From the NCBI GenBank assembly GCA_034669145.1, contig JAXDNY010000120.1:1-64000 (forward strand): 64,000 bases of DNA, in the 5' to 3' direction. Positions 57,456 through 64,000 of the stretch are shown here, piece after piece. The stretch is from PALSA-894 sp034669145 (GTDB taxonomy: Bacteria > Pseudomonadota > Alphaproteobacteria > Rhizobiales > Xanthobacteraceae). The notes under the pieces were generated by a model, which saw only the letters and a program-made list of their open reading frames with translations, searched no databases and had not been told where the DNA came from. Every line of letters begins with the position of its first letter. Positions within the stretch are counted from its first letter, which is position 1. Position numbers and translations under genes: made by a program.

Positions 57456-59243
57456 ATGCCACCTAGCCCCTCCAATGGTGACAGCGGTCCGCGCATGGAT
57501 CGCCGGCTGGCGGCCATCGCCTTCATCGATATCGTCGGCTACTCCATTCTGATGGCACGCGACGAAACGCGTACCCACCAGCGCTGGATGGCCATCCTCG
57601 ACACTATCATCCGCCCGCAGACCGAGCGGCATCGCGGCAAGGTCGTAAAATCGACGGGCGATGGCATTTTGGCCGAGTTTCCGAGCGCGTTCGACGCCGT
57701 GGAGTGGGCCGGCGACGTACAGCGGGCCGTGCTGGCGCTAGGTTCGAACGATGCGATGCCTTCCATCGCGCTGCGGATCGCCGTGCATGTCGGGGACATC
57801 ATCACGACCGAGTTTGATGTGTTCGGAGACGGCGTGAATCTCGCTGCGCGGTTGCAGGAGCACTCCCCGGTGGGCGGTATTGTCTTTTCAGAGGCTGTCT
57901 ATGATCTCGTCCGGGGTAGCCTCGGCACCGAGGCCCGCGATCTCGGGGCTCTGGAACTGAAGAATTTCCCGAAGCCGGTGCGCGCCTACGCGCTCGATCC
58001 CGCAAACCAGGAAATCGCGGTTCCGGCCCACCCCCGCGGGACGGCCAAATTGCCGTCGATCGCGGTCCTGCCCTTGCAGAACATCGGCGGCGACCCCGCC
58101 CACGACTATTTTTGTGATGGTTGTGTGGAGGACATCACACTCTCTTTGGCCGGATTGCGCGAACTTATGGTGATCTCGCGCGGCTCGACTCTCGCTTATC
58201 GCGGGCGCCAGCCGGATCCGCGCGAGGTCGGCAGGGTCTTCGGGGTCCGCTACGTCCTTAGCGGCAGCCTCCGCAGATCCGAGCGAATGGTGAGGGTATC
58301 CGTGGAACTTTCCGACACCAGCACGGGTACCACGCTATGGGGCGAAAAGGCAGAAGTCGCGCCCGGTGAACTGTTCGATGTGCAGGATCGGATTGTCGAG
58401 AAGATCGTCGGCGGCATCGCACCCAACGTGCGTGCTGCGGAATTGCGCGCCGCGATGAGAAAGAAGCCGGAGAATTTCAACGCCTATGACTGCACGCTGC
58501 GCGCGCTGCATATCATCAACGGTCTTGAGAAAGATACTTTCACGCAGGCGCGAGACTATTTGCAAAAGGCAATGGAGGAAGACGCGGAATTCGCGATGCC
58601 AGTCGCCTGGGCGGCGCGCTGGCATAACATCTACGTCGGTCAAGGCTGGTCAGCCAATCCAATCGCAGACCGCGCCAAGGCCGCCGAGCTTGCGGCCAAG
58701 GCCATTGAACTGGACGGGCAGAACGCAACCGCACTTGCCACCTATGGGCACCTGAAATCGTTTCTCTTGCACGATTACGAGAGCGCTCTCGTCTACTTTG
58801 AACGGGCGCTTGCGGCGTGTCCTAATCATTCCTTTGCCTGGTTCTTGTCGAGTCCCACGTTGAGCTATCTCGGACGGGGTGAACAGGCCATCAAGCACGC
58901 CGAGCGCGCACTGCGGCTGTCCCCTTTGGACCGAAGTCTCTTTGCCTATTACAGCGCCCTAAACCTGGCCCATTATGCTCATGGCTCGTATGAAGAAGCG
59001 GTGCGGTGGGGGAAACTGTCGGCCAGCGAGAACCCCTTGTACACTGCAAATCTCCGGTATTTGGTAGCAGCATTGGCTGCTCTCGATCGGCTCGACGAAG
59101 CGCGCGCCGCGGCGGCGACCTTGGTGCAGTTGGAGCCTGACTTTCGCCTCTCATCGTTTGAGAGGGCCCTGCAGCCATTTCGCGTGCCTGAAATCAGCGA
59201 AAAATTCATGGAGCATCTGAGGAAATCTGGCCTGCCCGATTAG
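57456..59243 (+). CDS. Class III adenylate/guanylate cyclase with TolB-like and TPR regions
   Basis: 595 aa. Residues 15-170 are a class III cyclase domain: metal Asp25 (AFIDIVGYS) and Asp69 (STGDGILAEF), transition-state Asn128 and Arg132 (FGDGVNLAARL) are all present, so it should be active. Residues about 200-320 match the TolB-like/FlgO-type domain (SIAVLPLQNIGGDPAHDYFCDGCVEDI). The remainder is a TPR array (DYESALVYFERALAACPN, GEQAIKHAERALRLSPLD). No membrane segment. The start could also be ATG 57495. A cyclase 2.3 kb from a Crp regulator suggests a local cAMP circuit. Confidence 0.92.
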   Translation: MPPSPSNGDSGPRMDRRLAAIAFIDIVGYSILMARDETRTHQRWMAILDTIIRPQTERHRGKVVKSTGDGILAEFPSAFDAVEWAGDVQRAVLALGSNDAMPSIALRIAVHVGDIITTEFDVFGDGVNLAARLQEHSPVGGIVFSEAVYDLVRGSLGTEARDLGALELKNFPKPVRAYALDPANQEIAVPAHPRGTAKLPSIAVLPLQNIGGDPAHDYFCDGCVEDITLSLAGLRELMVISRGSTLAYRGRQPDPREVGRVFGVRYVLSGSLRRSERMVRVSVELSDTSTGTTLWGEKAEVAPGELFDVQDRIVEKIVGGIAPNVRAAELRAAMRKKPENFNAYDCTLRALHIINGLEKDTFTQARDYLQKAMEEDAEFAMPVAWAARWHNIYVGQGWSANPIADRAKAAELAAKAIELDGQNATALATYGHLKSFLLHDYESALVYFERALAACPNHSFAWFLSSPTLSYLGRGEQAIKHAERALRLSPLDRSLFAYYSALNLAHYAHGSYEEAVRWGKLSASENPLYTANLRYLVAALAALDRLDEARAAAATLVQLEPDFRLSSFERALQPFRVPEISEKFMEHLRKSGLPD

Positions 59244-59273
59244 TTCGGGCGCGCCGCAACAGGGGAGGGGTTC

Positions 59274-60242
59274 ATGAGTGGTGGAATCGGATCGGCTGAC
59301 ATGGACATGGATATGGACATGGACATGGACATGGACATGAGCACCGGAGGCGTCGTCGTCGTCGGCGGCGGGGTAACGCGCCCGATCGGGGTCTCGCCGG
59401 CACTGAAGAAACAAGGTTCCGAAACCTGGTTCCGCGGCAACAAATGGCCTCCCGAGCCGGTGGCAGCTCTTTGGCAGAACGTCCCGCCGATCGTGGCGCT
59501 GCCGCCGCCGCCAATGGGATTTCCGCCCGGCTATTGGGCGGCCAAGAACCGCGCGATCGCGCTGCTTGGCGAATTCGTCCAGGCGACTGGCCCCGGGAGC
59601 ATGAAATGGGACGGGTTGCGCCCTGTGCTCGATCCGATCCTACCCACCACGCAGGCCGCAGTCCTCGACGAGATTAAGGAGCTGATTGAGCTCATCGAGT
59701 ACCGTCCCGGCGTCATGACCGAGACGCTTGCGCAGAAGGACAGCATCCTCGCCTACTGGCAGGGCCTGTTGATGTTCAATGGCAAATCGCACCCCAAGAC
59801 AACGGCGCTCATCGAGGTCGCGCGGTGCATCGGACAATTCCAGGTGATGCACTACAAGTGGATTTACCAGCGCATGCGGCCGTCACAGGTTTCGCCCGCG
59901 CTGATGCCGCCCATCAACCCACCGGGCCACGCGGCGTTTCCGAGCGGGCACGCGACTGAGTCGATGCTGATGGCGCTGCTGCTGGAAAAGGTCATGCCAA
60001 GCGCAGCAAGCGTGCCGCCGCCGCCGATACCGTCACCGATGACGGTGCCGGCACCCTGGTCCCCGCTGCAAATGATGGCACAACGCGTTGCGCGCAACCG
60101 CGAAGTCATCGGGCTGCACTACCCCTCCGACAGCGAGGCAGGGCGGGTGCTGGCGCAAAAAACATTCGAAATCATCACGCATACGGGACAGTGCCTGACC
60201 ATTCAAAAAATGATCCAGGATGCCCGCCTAGAGTGGCAATAA
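59274..60242 (+). CDS. PAP2/vanadium-haloperoxidase superfamily protein with Asp-Met repeat
   Basis: 322 aa. The vanadate/phosphate-binding signature is complete: Lys195 and Arg202 (KWIYQRMRP), PSGH at 223-226, and Arg276-x5-His282-x3-Asp286 (NREVIGLHYPSD). The length and the helical N-terminal half favour the vanadium-dependent haloperoxidase-like branch over small PAP2 phosphatases. Residues 9-22 are seven Asp-Met pairs encoded by a hexamer repeat. No signal peptide or membrane helix. A strong AGGGGAGGGG ribosome site precedes ATG 59274; the gene is 30 bp after the cyclase and probably in the same operon. Confidence 0.85.
   Translation: MSGGIGSADMDMDMDMDMDMDMSTGGVVVVGGGVTRPIGVSPALKKQGSETWFRGNKWPPEPVAALWQNVPPIVALPPPPMGFPPGYWAAKNRAIALLGEFVQATGPGSMKWDGLRPVLDPILPTTQAAVLDEIKELIELIEYRPGVMTETLAQKDSILAYWQGLLMFNGKSHPKTTALIEVARCIGQFQVMHYKWIYQRMRPSQVSPALMPPINPPGHAAFPSGHATESMLMALLLEKVMPSAASVPPPPIPSPMTVPAPWSPLQMMAQRVARNREVIGLHYPSDSEAGRVLAQKTFEIITHTGQCLTIQKMIQDARLEWQ
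59298..59339 (+). repeat. Coding hexanucleotide repeat (GACATG)7
   Basis: Seven tandem GAC ATG units (one GAT variant) encoding Asp-Met x7 near the N-terminus of the haloperoxidase-like protein. Slippage changes length without shifting frame. Each ATG is an in-frame potential start. Confidence 0.95.
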
Positions 60243-60429
60243 CGGACAGCCAAGCGGGGCTGGCCGCGACAGAGCGGTTGGTCTGAGGAAACCGACACGT
60301 GTCCGCGACCATGTAGATCCACCGCCATGCGCTGGCTGTCCGATGCGCTGGCCATGAGCTGGTAGGCACGCTATCGCGGCCGCGCTGTCGCTGTCGCGAT
60401 ACCAGCGAGCAACCATTCGGGACGCCGGC

Positions 60430-61647
60430 GTGAGCACGATGCGACGATCCGGCGTCCATTCCTGGCAAACACCGATCCTCGTCGTTGCGAGCGGTTGCCT
60501 TATTGCCGTCCTTACATTTGGTCCGCGGACGACCATAGGCTTGCTGCTGCCGCCCATCAGCCGCGAAATGGGCTGGACGCGTGATATCTTCGCGTTCGCG
60601 ATCGCGGTCCAGCACATCGTTTGGGGTATTGGCCAGCCGTTCGGCGGTGTCGTTGCGGACCGGCTCGGCATCGTGCGGGCGCTGTGCATCGGCGGGCTTC
60701 TCTATTCCGCCGGCCTGTTCGTGATGGCAACCGCCGCCACGCCCGCGACCCTGTTCTCGGCCGGCGCGCTGATCGGATTCGGGCTGTCCGGCGCGAGCTT
60801 CAACATCGTGCTGGCGGCTTTCGGCAAGCTCTTGCCGGAAACCTGGCGGCCATTGGCGACGGGGGTCGGCGGCGCTGCGGGCTCCTTCGGTCAATTTCTG
60901 TTCTCACCCTTCTGCGTATTGCTGCTGGATAGTTTCGATTGGCGTACGACGCTCCTGGTGTTCGGAACGCTTGTGTTGCTTGTGCTGCCGTTATCGCTGG
61001 CCTTGTCCACATCGCAACAAATTCAGGAACAGCAAAAATCGGTCATTCCGGCGCAATCCGTGCTGCAAGTCTTCCGCGGAGCCTTGAGGAATCCGTCCTA
61101 CGTCCTGCTGATCTGCGGATTTCTGGTCAGCGGGGTCCACGTTGCGTTTATCAACCTGCATCTGCCGGCCCACCTGCTGGATGGAGGCATCGACAGACCA
61201 TCGGCCGGCTGGGTGATCGCGACGATCGGCCTGTTCAATATTCTTGGCTCGATAGCGATCGGTTGGCTGTGCGGCCGGTATCTGAATCGCAACGTGCTTT
61301 TCTTCGTGTATTTTCTTCGCGCGCTTGCGATTGTGGCCTTTATGTTGATGCCGCTGTCGCCTCTGAACGCGCTCTTGTTCGCAGCCGCGATGGGGCTGCT
61401 ATGGACGGGATCGGTCACGCCGGTAGCGGGGGCCATTACACTGGTGTTCGGTACCCGGAATCTCGCCGCCCTTTTTGGCTTGGCATACTTCTTTCACCAG
61501 ATCGGCGCGTTCTTCGGAGTTTGGATGGGCGGTCTCGTGTTCGAGCAAACCGGATCTTACAACGGCATCTGGTGGGCACTCGCCATCGGGGCGCTGGTCA
61601 CCAGCGTCCTCACTCTCCTGATCCGCGAACCGCCACGCGCCGCTTAG
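60430..61647 (+). CDS. MFS transporter
   Basis: 405 aa from GTG 60430 (ATG 60439 also in frame). About 12 hydrophobic segments; the loop 2-3 motif GGVVADRLGIVRALCIGG matches the MFS motif A (G-x3-D-R-x-G). GGVGGAAGSFGQFLFSP resembles the monocarboxylate/oxalate (OFA/MCP) subgroup. The preceding 187 bp (60243-60429) holds no gene that I can support. Substrate unknown; convergent with the DUF6065-like gene. Confidence 0.88.
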   Translation: MSTMRRSGVHSWQTPILVVASGCLIAVLTFGPRTTIGLLLPPISREMGWTRDIFAFAIAVQHIVWGIGQPFGGVVADRLGIVRALCIGGLLYSAGLFVMATAATPATLFSAGALIGFGLSGASFNIVLAAFGKLLPETWRPLATGVGGAAGSFGQFLFSPFCVLLLDSFDWRTTLLVFGTLVLLVLPLSLALSTSQQIQEQQKSVIPAQSVLQVFRGALRNPSYVLLICGFLVSGVHVAFINLHLPAHLLDGGIDRPSAGWVIATIGLFNILGSIAIGWLCGRYLNRNVLFFVYFLRALAIVAFMLMPLSPLNALLFAAAMGLLWTGSVTPVAGAITLVFGTRNLAALFGLAYFFHQIGAFFGVWMGGLVFEQTGSYNGIWWALAIGALVTSVLTLLIREPPRAA

Positions 61648-61667
61648 CGCAGGCTCGACCGGCGCGT

Positions 61668-62426
61668 TTATGCTTGCACTTGCATGGCCTCCCGCTTGCG
61701 GACCGAAACGGCGTACTGCCCGCGCTTCCTCTGCGGCGCGGTGTTGGGCGTCACGACCGTGCGGTGGAATTGCTCCCAGTTTTCCGGGTCGAGCTCGTGC
61801 AGTTCCTTGACGACAAAATTGCGCAGGAACTTGTCGCTGTAGACGTCCTTGCGGATCGGCTGCACCTGCAGGAACGGGATGTCGTCCTTAAACTCAATCG
61901 GGGTGTCGGTCTTGAGGATACGGATATTGTCGAACAGCGGGCCGAACCAGTGGTCCGTTTCAATGATGCCTTCGAGCGTCTCGTAGGCGAGGCTCTTCGA
62001 CAGATTGGCGACCCCCCGCACCAGCAGGCTCCAGCCCGGCGCCGTCTTGGCAATGCAGCCGGTCCACACCTGCAGCCCGCCCGGTTGAATCGACGGTGCG
62101 AGGAAGGTGGGTGAGAATCCGCGTGCGTGGATGGGCGCATGCTGGTCGAAACGCTCCCTAAATCCCGGATATTGAGCGGCCCGCGACAACGGCAGCCATT
62201 CGTCGACGCCGTCGTAAGTCCACAGCATGTCATGGCCGTCCCACATCACCCTGAAACGCATTGGCAGGAAGACGTACCAGCCGAATCCCGATGCGCTGGT
62301 GATCGCCTCGCAGTAGCGCAGGGCGCGGGTAGGAATGGTACCGCCGACCGCGCGATCCGCCTTTCGCGGTGGCCGGGCGTTCGGCACCATCTGGAAGAAT
62401 TCAATGAGGGGAGCGATTTCCGGCAT
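61668..62426 (-). CDS. DUF6065-like protein
   Basis: 252 aa. Pattern recalled for DUF6065: ASGFGWYVFLPMRFRVMWDG, then GLQVWTGCIAKTAPGWSLLVRGVANL, LEGIIETDHWFGPLFDNIRIL and FKDDIPFLQVQPI. No catalytic motif is recognised and no signal peptide is present. Members are often found beside peptide or tailoring loci; here it lies downstream of the 66-aa repeat peptide gene on the same strand, separated by 154 bp containing a strong hairpin. Function unknown. Confidence 0.72.
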   Translation of the reverse strand: MPEIAPLIEFFQMVPNARPPRKADRAVGGTIPTRALRYCEAITSASGFGWYVFLPMRFRVMWDGHDMLWTYDGVDEWLPLSRAAQYPGFRERFDQHAPIHARGFSPTFLAPSIQPGGLQVWTGCIAKTAPGWSLLVRGVANLSKSLAYETLEGIIETDHWFGPLFDNIRILKTDTPIEFKDDIPFLQVQPIRKDVYSDKFLRNFVVKELHELDPENWEQFHRTVVTPNTAPQRKRGQYAVSVRKREAMQVQA

Positions 62427-62485
62427 GGCTGCACTTCCGTCAGGGTTGCTCCACGACGACGGGTCTCAAGCTCGCGATTGTCTTG

Positions 62486-62518
62486 CGTCATGGGAAACGC
62501 GCGGCGTTTCCCATGACG
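62486..62518 (-). terminator. 15-bp perfect hairpin between repeat peptide and DUF6065-like genes
   Basis: CGTCATGGGAAACGC / GCGTTTCCCATGACG with a 3-nt loop. No T-run in either direction. In an intergenic region of an operon this would protect the upstream peptide mRNA and lower expression of the downstream gene. Confidence 0.65.
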
Positions 62519-62580
62519 TATTCGACGCGGATTGCCTTATCTTTGCCTGCAGGTGCCGCAGTCGCGGTAATAATTCGAGC

Positions 62581-62781
62581 CTAGAATACCGGCCCAAAAT
62601 CCCCCAAGCGTACCTTGCCGCCGTCCTCGGTCGCGGCGTCGCGCGCGACCTTTGTCTGCGCCGTCGGTGGGCGCGAACTGGCCTTCGTGTCGAACGCGGG
62701 CGCGAAATCCCCCATACGCACCTTGCCGTCGTCTTCGGTCGTCTGATCGGATTCCAAACGCTTTATCACCTTGGTTTCCAT
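62581..62781 (-). CDS. 66-aa peptide with duplicated KVR-GDF-P-F motif (candidate precursor peptide)
   Basis: Sequence opens METKVIKRLESDQT and contains TEDDGKVRMGDFAPAFD at about 15-31 and TEDGGKVRLGDFGPVF at the C-terminus, two copies of one 16-residue unit joined by a Ser/Pro/Thr-rich linker. No Cys, no signal peptide, highly charged. A leader-like N-terminus with tandem C-terminal repeats, its own strong promoter, and a weaker-coupled downstream gene resemble precursor-peptide loci, but no known modifying enzyme is adjacent. Not assigned to a family. Confidence 0.68.
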   Translation of the reverse strand: METKVIKRLESDQTTEDDGKVRMGDFAPAFDTKASSRPPTAQTKVARDAATEDGGKVRLGDFGPVF

Positions 62782-62794
62782 GATCTTTTCTTCC

Positions 62795-62821
62795 TTAGCA
62801 GCACTCGTGCTTGAGTGCTAA
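62795..62821 (-). promoter_or_regulatory. CIRCE-like inverted repeat (HrcA-type operator)
   Basis: Read on the minus strand: TTAGCACTC-AAGCAC-GAGTGCT-GCTAA. The left arm is the exact CIRCE half (TTAGCACTC); the right arm is GAGTGCT with 6 rather than 9 bases of spacer, or TGCTGCTAA at the canonical 9-base spacing (6 of 9 matches). It overlaps the expected transcription start of the 66-aa peptide gene, the usual place for HrcA repression of heat-shock genes. Confidence 0.55.
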
Positions 62822-62827
62822 CAGAAA

Positions 62828-62855
62828 AGTGTACGTAAAATCCCTTAGTTGTCAA
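62828..62855 (-). promoter_or_regulatory. Sigma70 promoter of the 66-aa peptide gene
   Basis: On the minus strand a perfect -35 TTGACA (62855-62850) is followed after 16 bp by TACACT (62833-62828, 4 of 6 matches to TATAAT). The surrounding region is unusually AT-rich for this genome. Transcription would begin near 62821, at the edge of the CIRCE-like repeat. Nothing else is seen in 62856-63004. Confidence 0.7.
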
Positions 62856-63004
62856 TCCTAAAATAATTGACCTGAGGGCGAGCGGGCGGGCAGCGGTTCT
62901 GGGAGGCTCGCGCTTCCGCTGTGCAAACTTGCCGCACCTGTTAATGCGGCTACAGAACCGAAGGGAAGCGCCCAGGCTGATGGCTAACTGCCTTCAGCGC
63001 CCGC

Positions 63005-64000
63005 TCAACCTGCTCTTTCCAGGATTTTCTCTTGAGGGCGAGCGAACGCCGCCGCAACCGAGCGGAAGATTGCGATGGTTTGCTCGACCGCCGCGTCGTC
63101 GATGTGGCGGTGCGTCACCAGCCGCAGCGATGTGCGGCTCCAGCCGCCGGACCGCAACCCCGCCTTTTCCAGCGCGGCGATCCAGGTCTTGGCATCGCTG
63201 CCGGTATGACCGACCTCAATCATCACGATGTTGGTCTCGACGAGGCGCGGATCGGTGAGGCGCGGGTCGATGGCGTGCACACCCTCGGCGATGCGCCTGG
63301 CGCGGCGGTGATCGTCGGCGAGCCGGTCGATCATGCGGTCGAGCGCCACGAGGCCTGCGGCCGCCATGATGCCCGCCTGCCGCAGGCCGCCGCCAACCAT
63401 GCGGCGATAGGCGCGCGCCTTCTCGATGAAGCCGGCCGATCCGCACAACACAGAGCCGAACGGCGCACTCAAGCCCTTGCTGACGCAGAAACCGATGCTG
63501 TCGCCATACTGCGCGATGGCGGCAGCCGGAACGCCGAGCGCAACTGCTGCATTGAAAATACGCGCGCCGTCGATGTGGACCGGCACATTCTTCTCAGCGG
63601 TCAGCGCGCGCAGCCGCGCCATGTAATCGAGCGGAATGACCGCACCGCCGGCGCTGTTGTGCGTGGTCTCGACGCAGACGAGCGCGGTCGCGAGCTTGTT
63701 GGCGCTCAGCTTCTCGCTCAGGCGCTCGCCGATATCCTCAAGGTTCGGCGCGCCGCGCATCGAGACGATCGGGCGATAGAACAGCCCGGCGAGCGAGGCG
63801 ATGCCGCCCATCTCGCTGCGCATGATGTGGCAGTCGCCGTCGAGCAGCACTTCGCCGCCGCGCCCGGTATGCGCCAGCAGCGCTACGAGGTTGGACATGG
63901 TGCCGCTCGCGACGAACAGCGCGGCCTCCTTGCCGGTGATCCGGGCGGCAGCTTCCTCGAGGCGCCGCACTGTCGGATCGCCTTCGCGGGAATCATCGCC
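63005..64000 (-). CDS. Threonine aldolase/beta-eliminating lyase family (5' end cut by window edge)
   Basis: Partial: 331 codons visible, open at base 64000. PLP fold type I: GKEAALFVASGTMSNLVALLAH, ETTHNSAGGAVIPLDYM, VHIDGARIFNAAVALG and the PLP lysine in GFCVSKGLSAPFGSVLCG. The last codons before the edge read GDDSREGDPTV, matching the low-specificity L-threonine aldolase opening (GDD-x5-DPTV), so only about 10-20 residues are missing. Cleaves threonine/allo-threonine to glycine and acetaldehyde. Not obviously linked to the peptide gene downstream. Confidence 0.9.
   Translation of the reverse strand, partial: GDDSREGDPTVRRLEEAAARITGKEAALFVASGTMSNLVALLAHTGRGGEVLLDGDCHIMRSEMGGIASLAGLFYRPIVSMRGAPNLEDIGERLSEKLSANKLATALVCVETTHNSAGGAVIPLDYMARLRALTAEKNVPVHIDGARIFNAAVALGVPAAAIAQYGDSIGFCVSKGLSAPFGSVLCGSAGFIEKARAYRRMVGGGLRQAGIMAAAGLVALDRMIDRLADDHRRARRIAEGVHAIDPRLTDPRLVETNIVMIEVGHTGSDAKTWIAALEKAGLRSGGWSRTSLRLVTHRHIDDAAVEQTIAIFRSVAAAFARPQEKILERAG

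Noticed and set aside
62795..62821. A canonical CIRCE element
   Set aside because: The perfect arms are 6 rather than 9 bases apart, and at 9-base spacing the right arm matches only 6 of 9, so it is reported as CIRCE-like only.
1..64000. CRISPR array, tRNA, rRNA, insertion sequence or phage remnants
   Set aside because: No regularly spaced direct repeats, cloverleaf-like segments, transposase motifs or phage genes were recognised by eye.

Overview
The window is a GC-rich chromosomal segment, most likely from an alphaproteobacterium of the Hyphomicrobiales (Bradyrhizobium/Xanthobacteraceae-like). The signs are heavy use of solute-binding-protein transporters (ABC and TRAP), class III adenylate cyclase-TPR and Crp/Fnr proteins of the style common there, and dispersed intergenic palindromes beginning cctcatcctgagg. 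I see no tRNA, rRNA, CRISPR array, insertion sequence or phage gene. Both edges cut a gene: an amidohydrolase at the left and a threonine aldolase-like enzyme at the right.

Layout. 1-11.7 kb: two importer loci for small nitrogenous or organic compounds. One has an NMT1/THI5-type ABC system, a DapA-like lyase, a flavin oxidoreductase and an Asp/Glu(hydantoin) racemase. The other has a polar-amino-acid ABC system with an N-carbamoyl-D-amino-acid hydrolase and a flavin reductase. 11.8-20.8 kb: one minus-strand cluster of oxidative enzymes: tyrosinase, LodA/GoxA-like quinoprotein oxidase, a small unknown protein, LodB-like flavoprotein, cupredoxin and a large multicopper oxidase. 21-23.4 kb: molybdenum-storage-protein subunits MosA/MosB with a methyltransferase. 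23.6-34.8 kb: acid/CoA catabolism (HpcH aldolase, ABC importer without its own ATPase, two beta-hydroxyacid dehydrogenases, CoA transferase, enoyl-CoA hydratase), a beta-propeller protein, an alpha/beta hydrolase, nitronate monooxygenase and a lytic transglycosylase. 35-46.8 kb: a tricarballylate-type catabolic operon (TcuA, TcuB, fumarase/ASL-superfamily lyase, TRAP transporter, PrpF-like isomerase) divergent from a second TRAP transporter. 46.9-50.6 kb: indolepyruvate oxidoreductase IorA/IorB.

50.7-60.2 kb is the least ordinary stretch. It holds many very small genes, mostly secreted or membrane, together with a Crp/Fnr regulator, a class III adenylate cyclase and a patatin phospholipase with a cyclic-nucleotide-binding domain. 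Four perfect GTGA-N6-TCAC palindromes (Crp-type half sites) sit upstream of small genes here. Two belong to a duplicated module (promoter, about 50-aa secreted peptide, hairpin, 63-75-aa Cys-containing exported protein) that flanks the Crp gene on both sides. In both copies the Crp box lies exactly 29.5 bp from a gatagt hexamer, the geometry of a class II Crp promoter. This looks like a self-contained cAMP-Crp secreted-peptide locus.

60.2-64 kb: an MFS transporter, a DUF6065-like protein, and a 66-aa peptide with two copies of a (T)ED-G-KVR-GDF-P-F motif. The peptide has a strong sigma70 promoter with a CIRCE-like inverted repeat, and a 15-bp hairpin separates it from the DUF6065-like gene. 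This arrangement resembles a precursor-peptide locus, but no function can be assigned. All functional calls come from reading sequence motifs and remembered family features; no database search was run.
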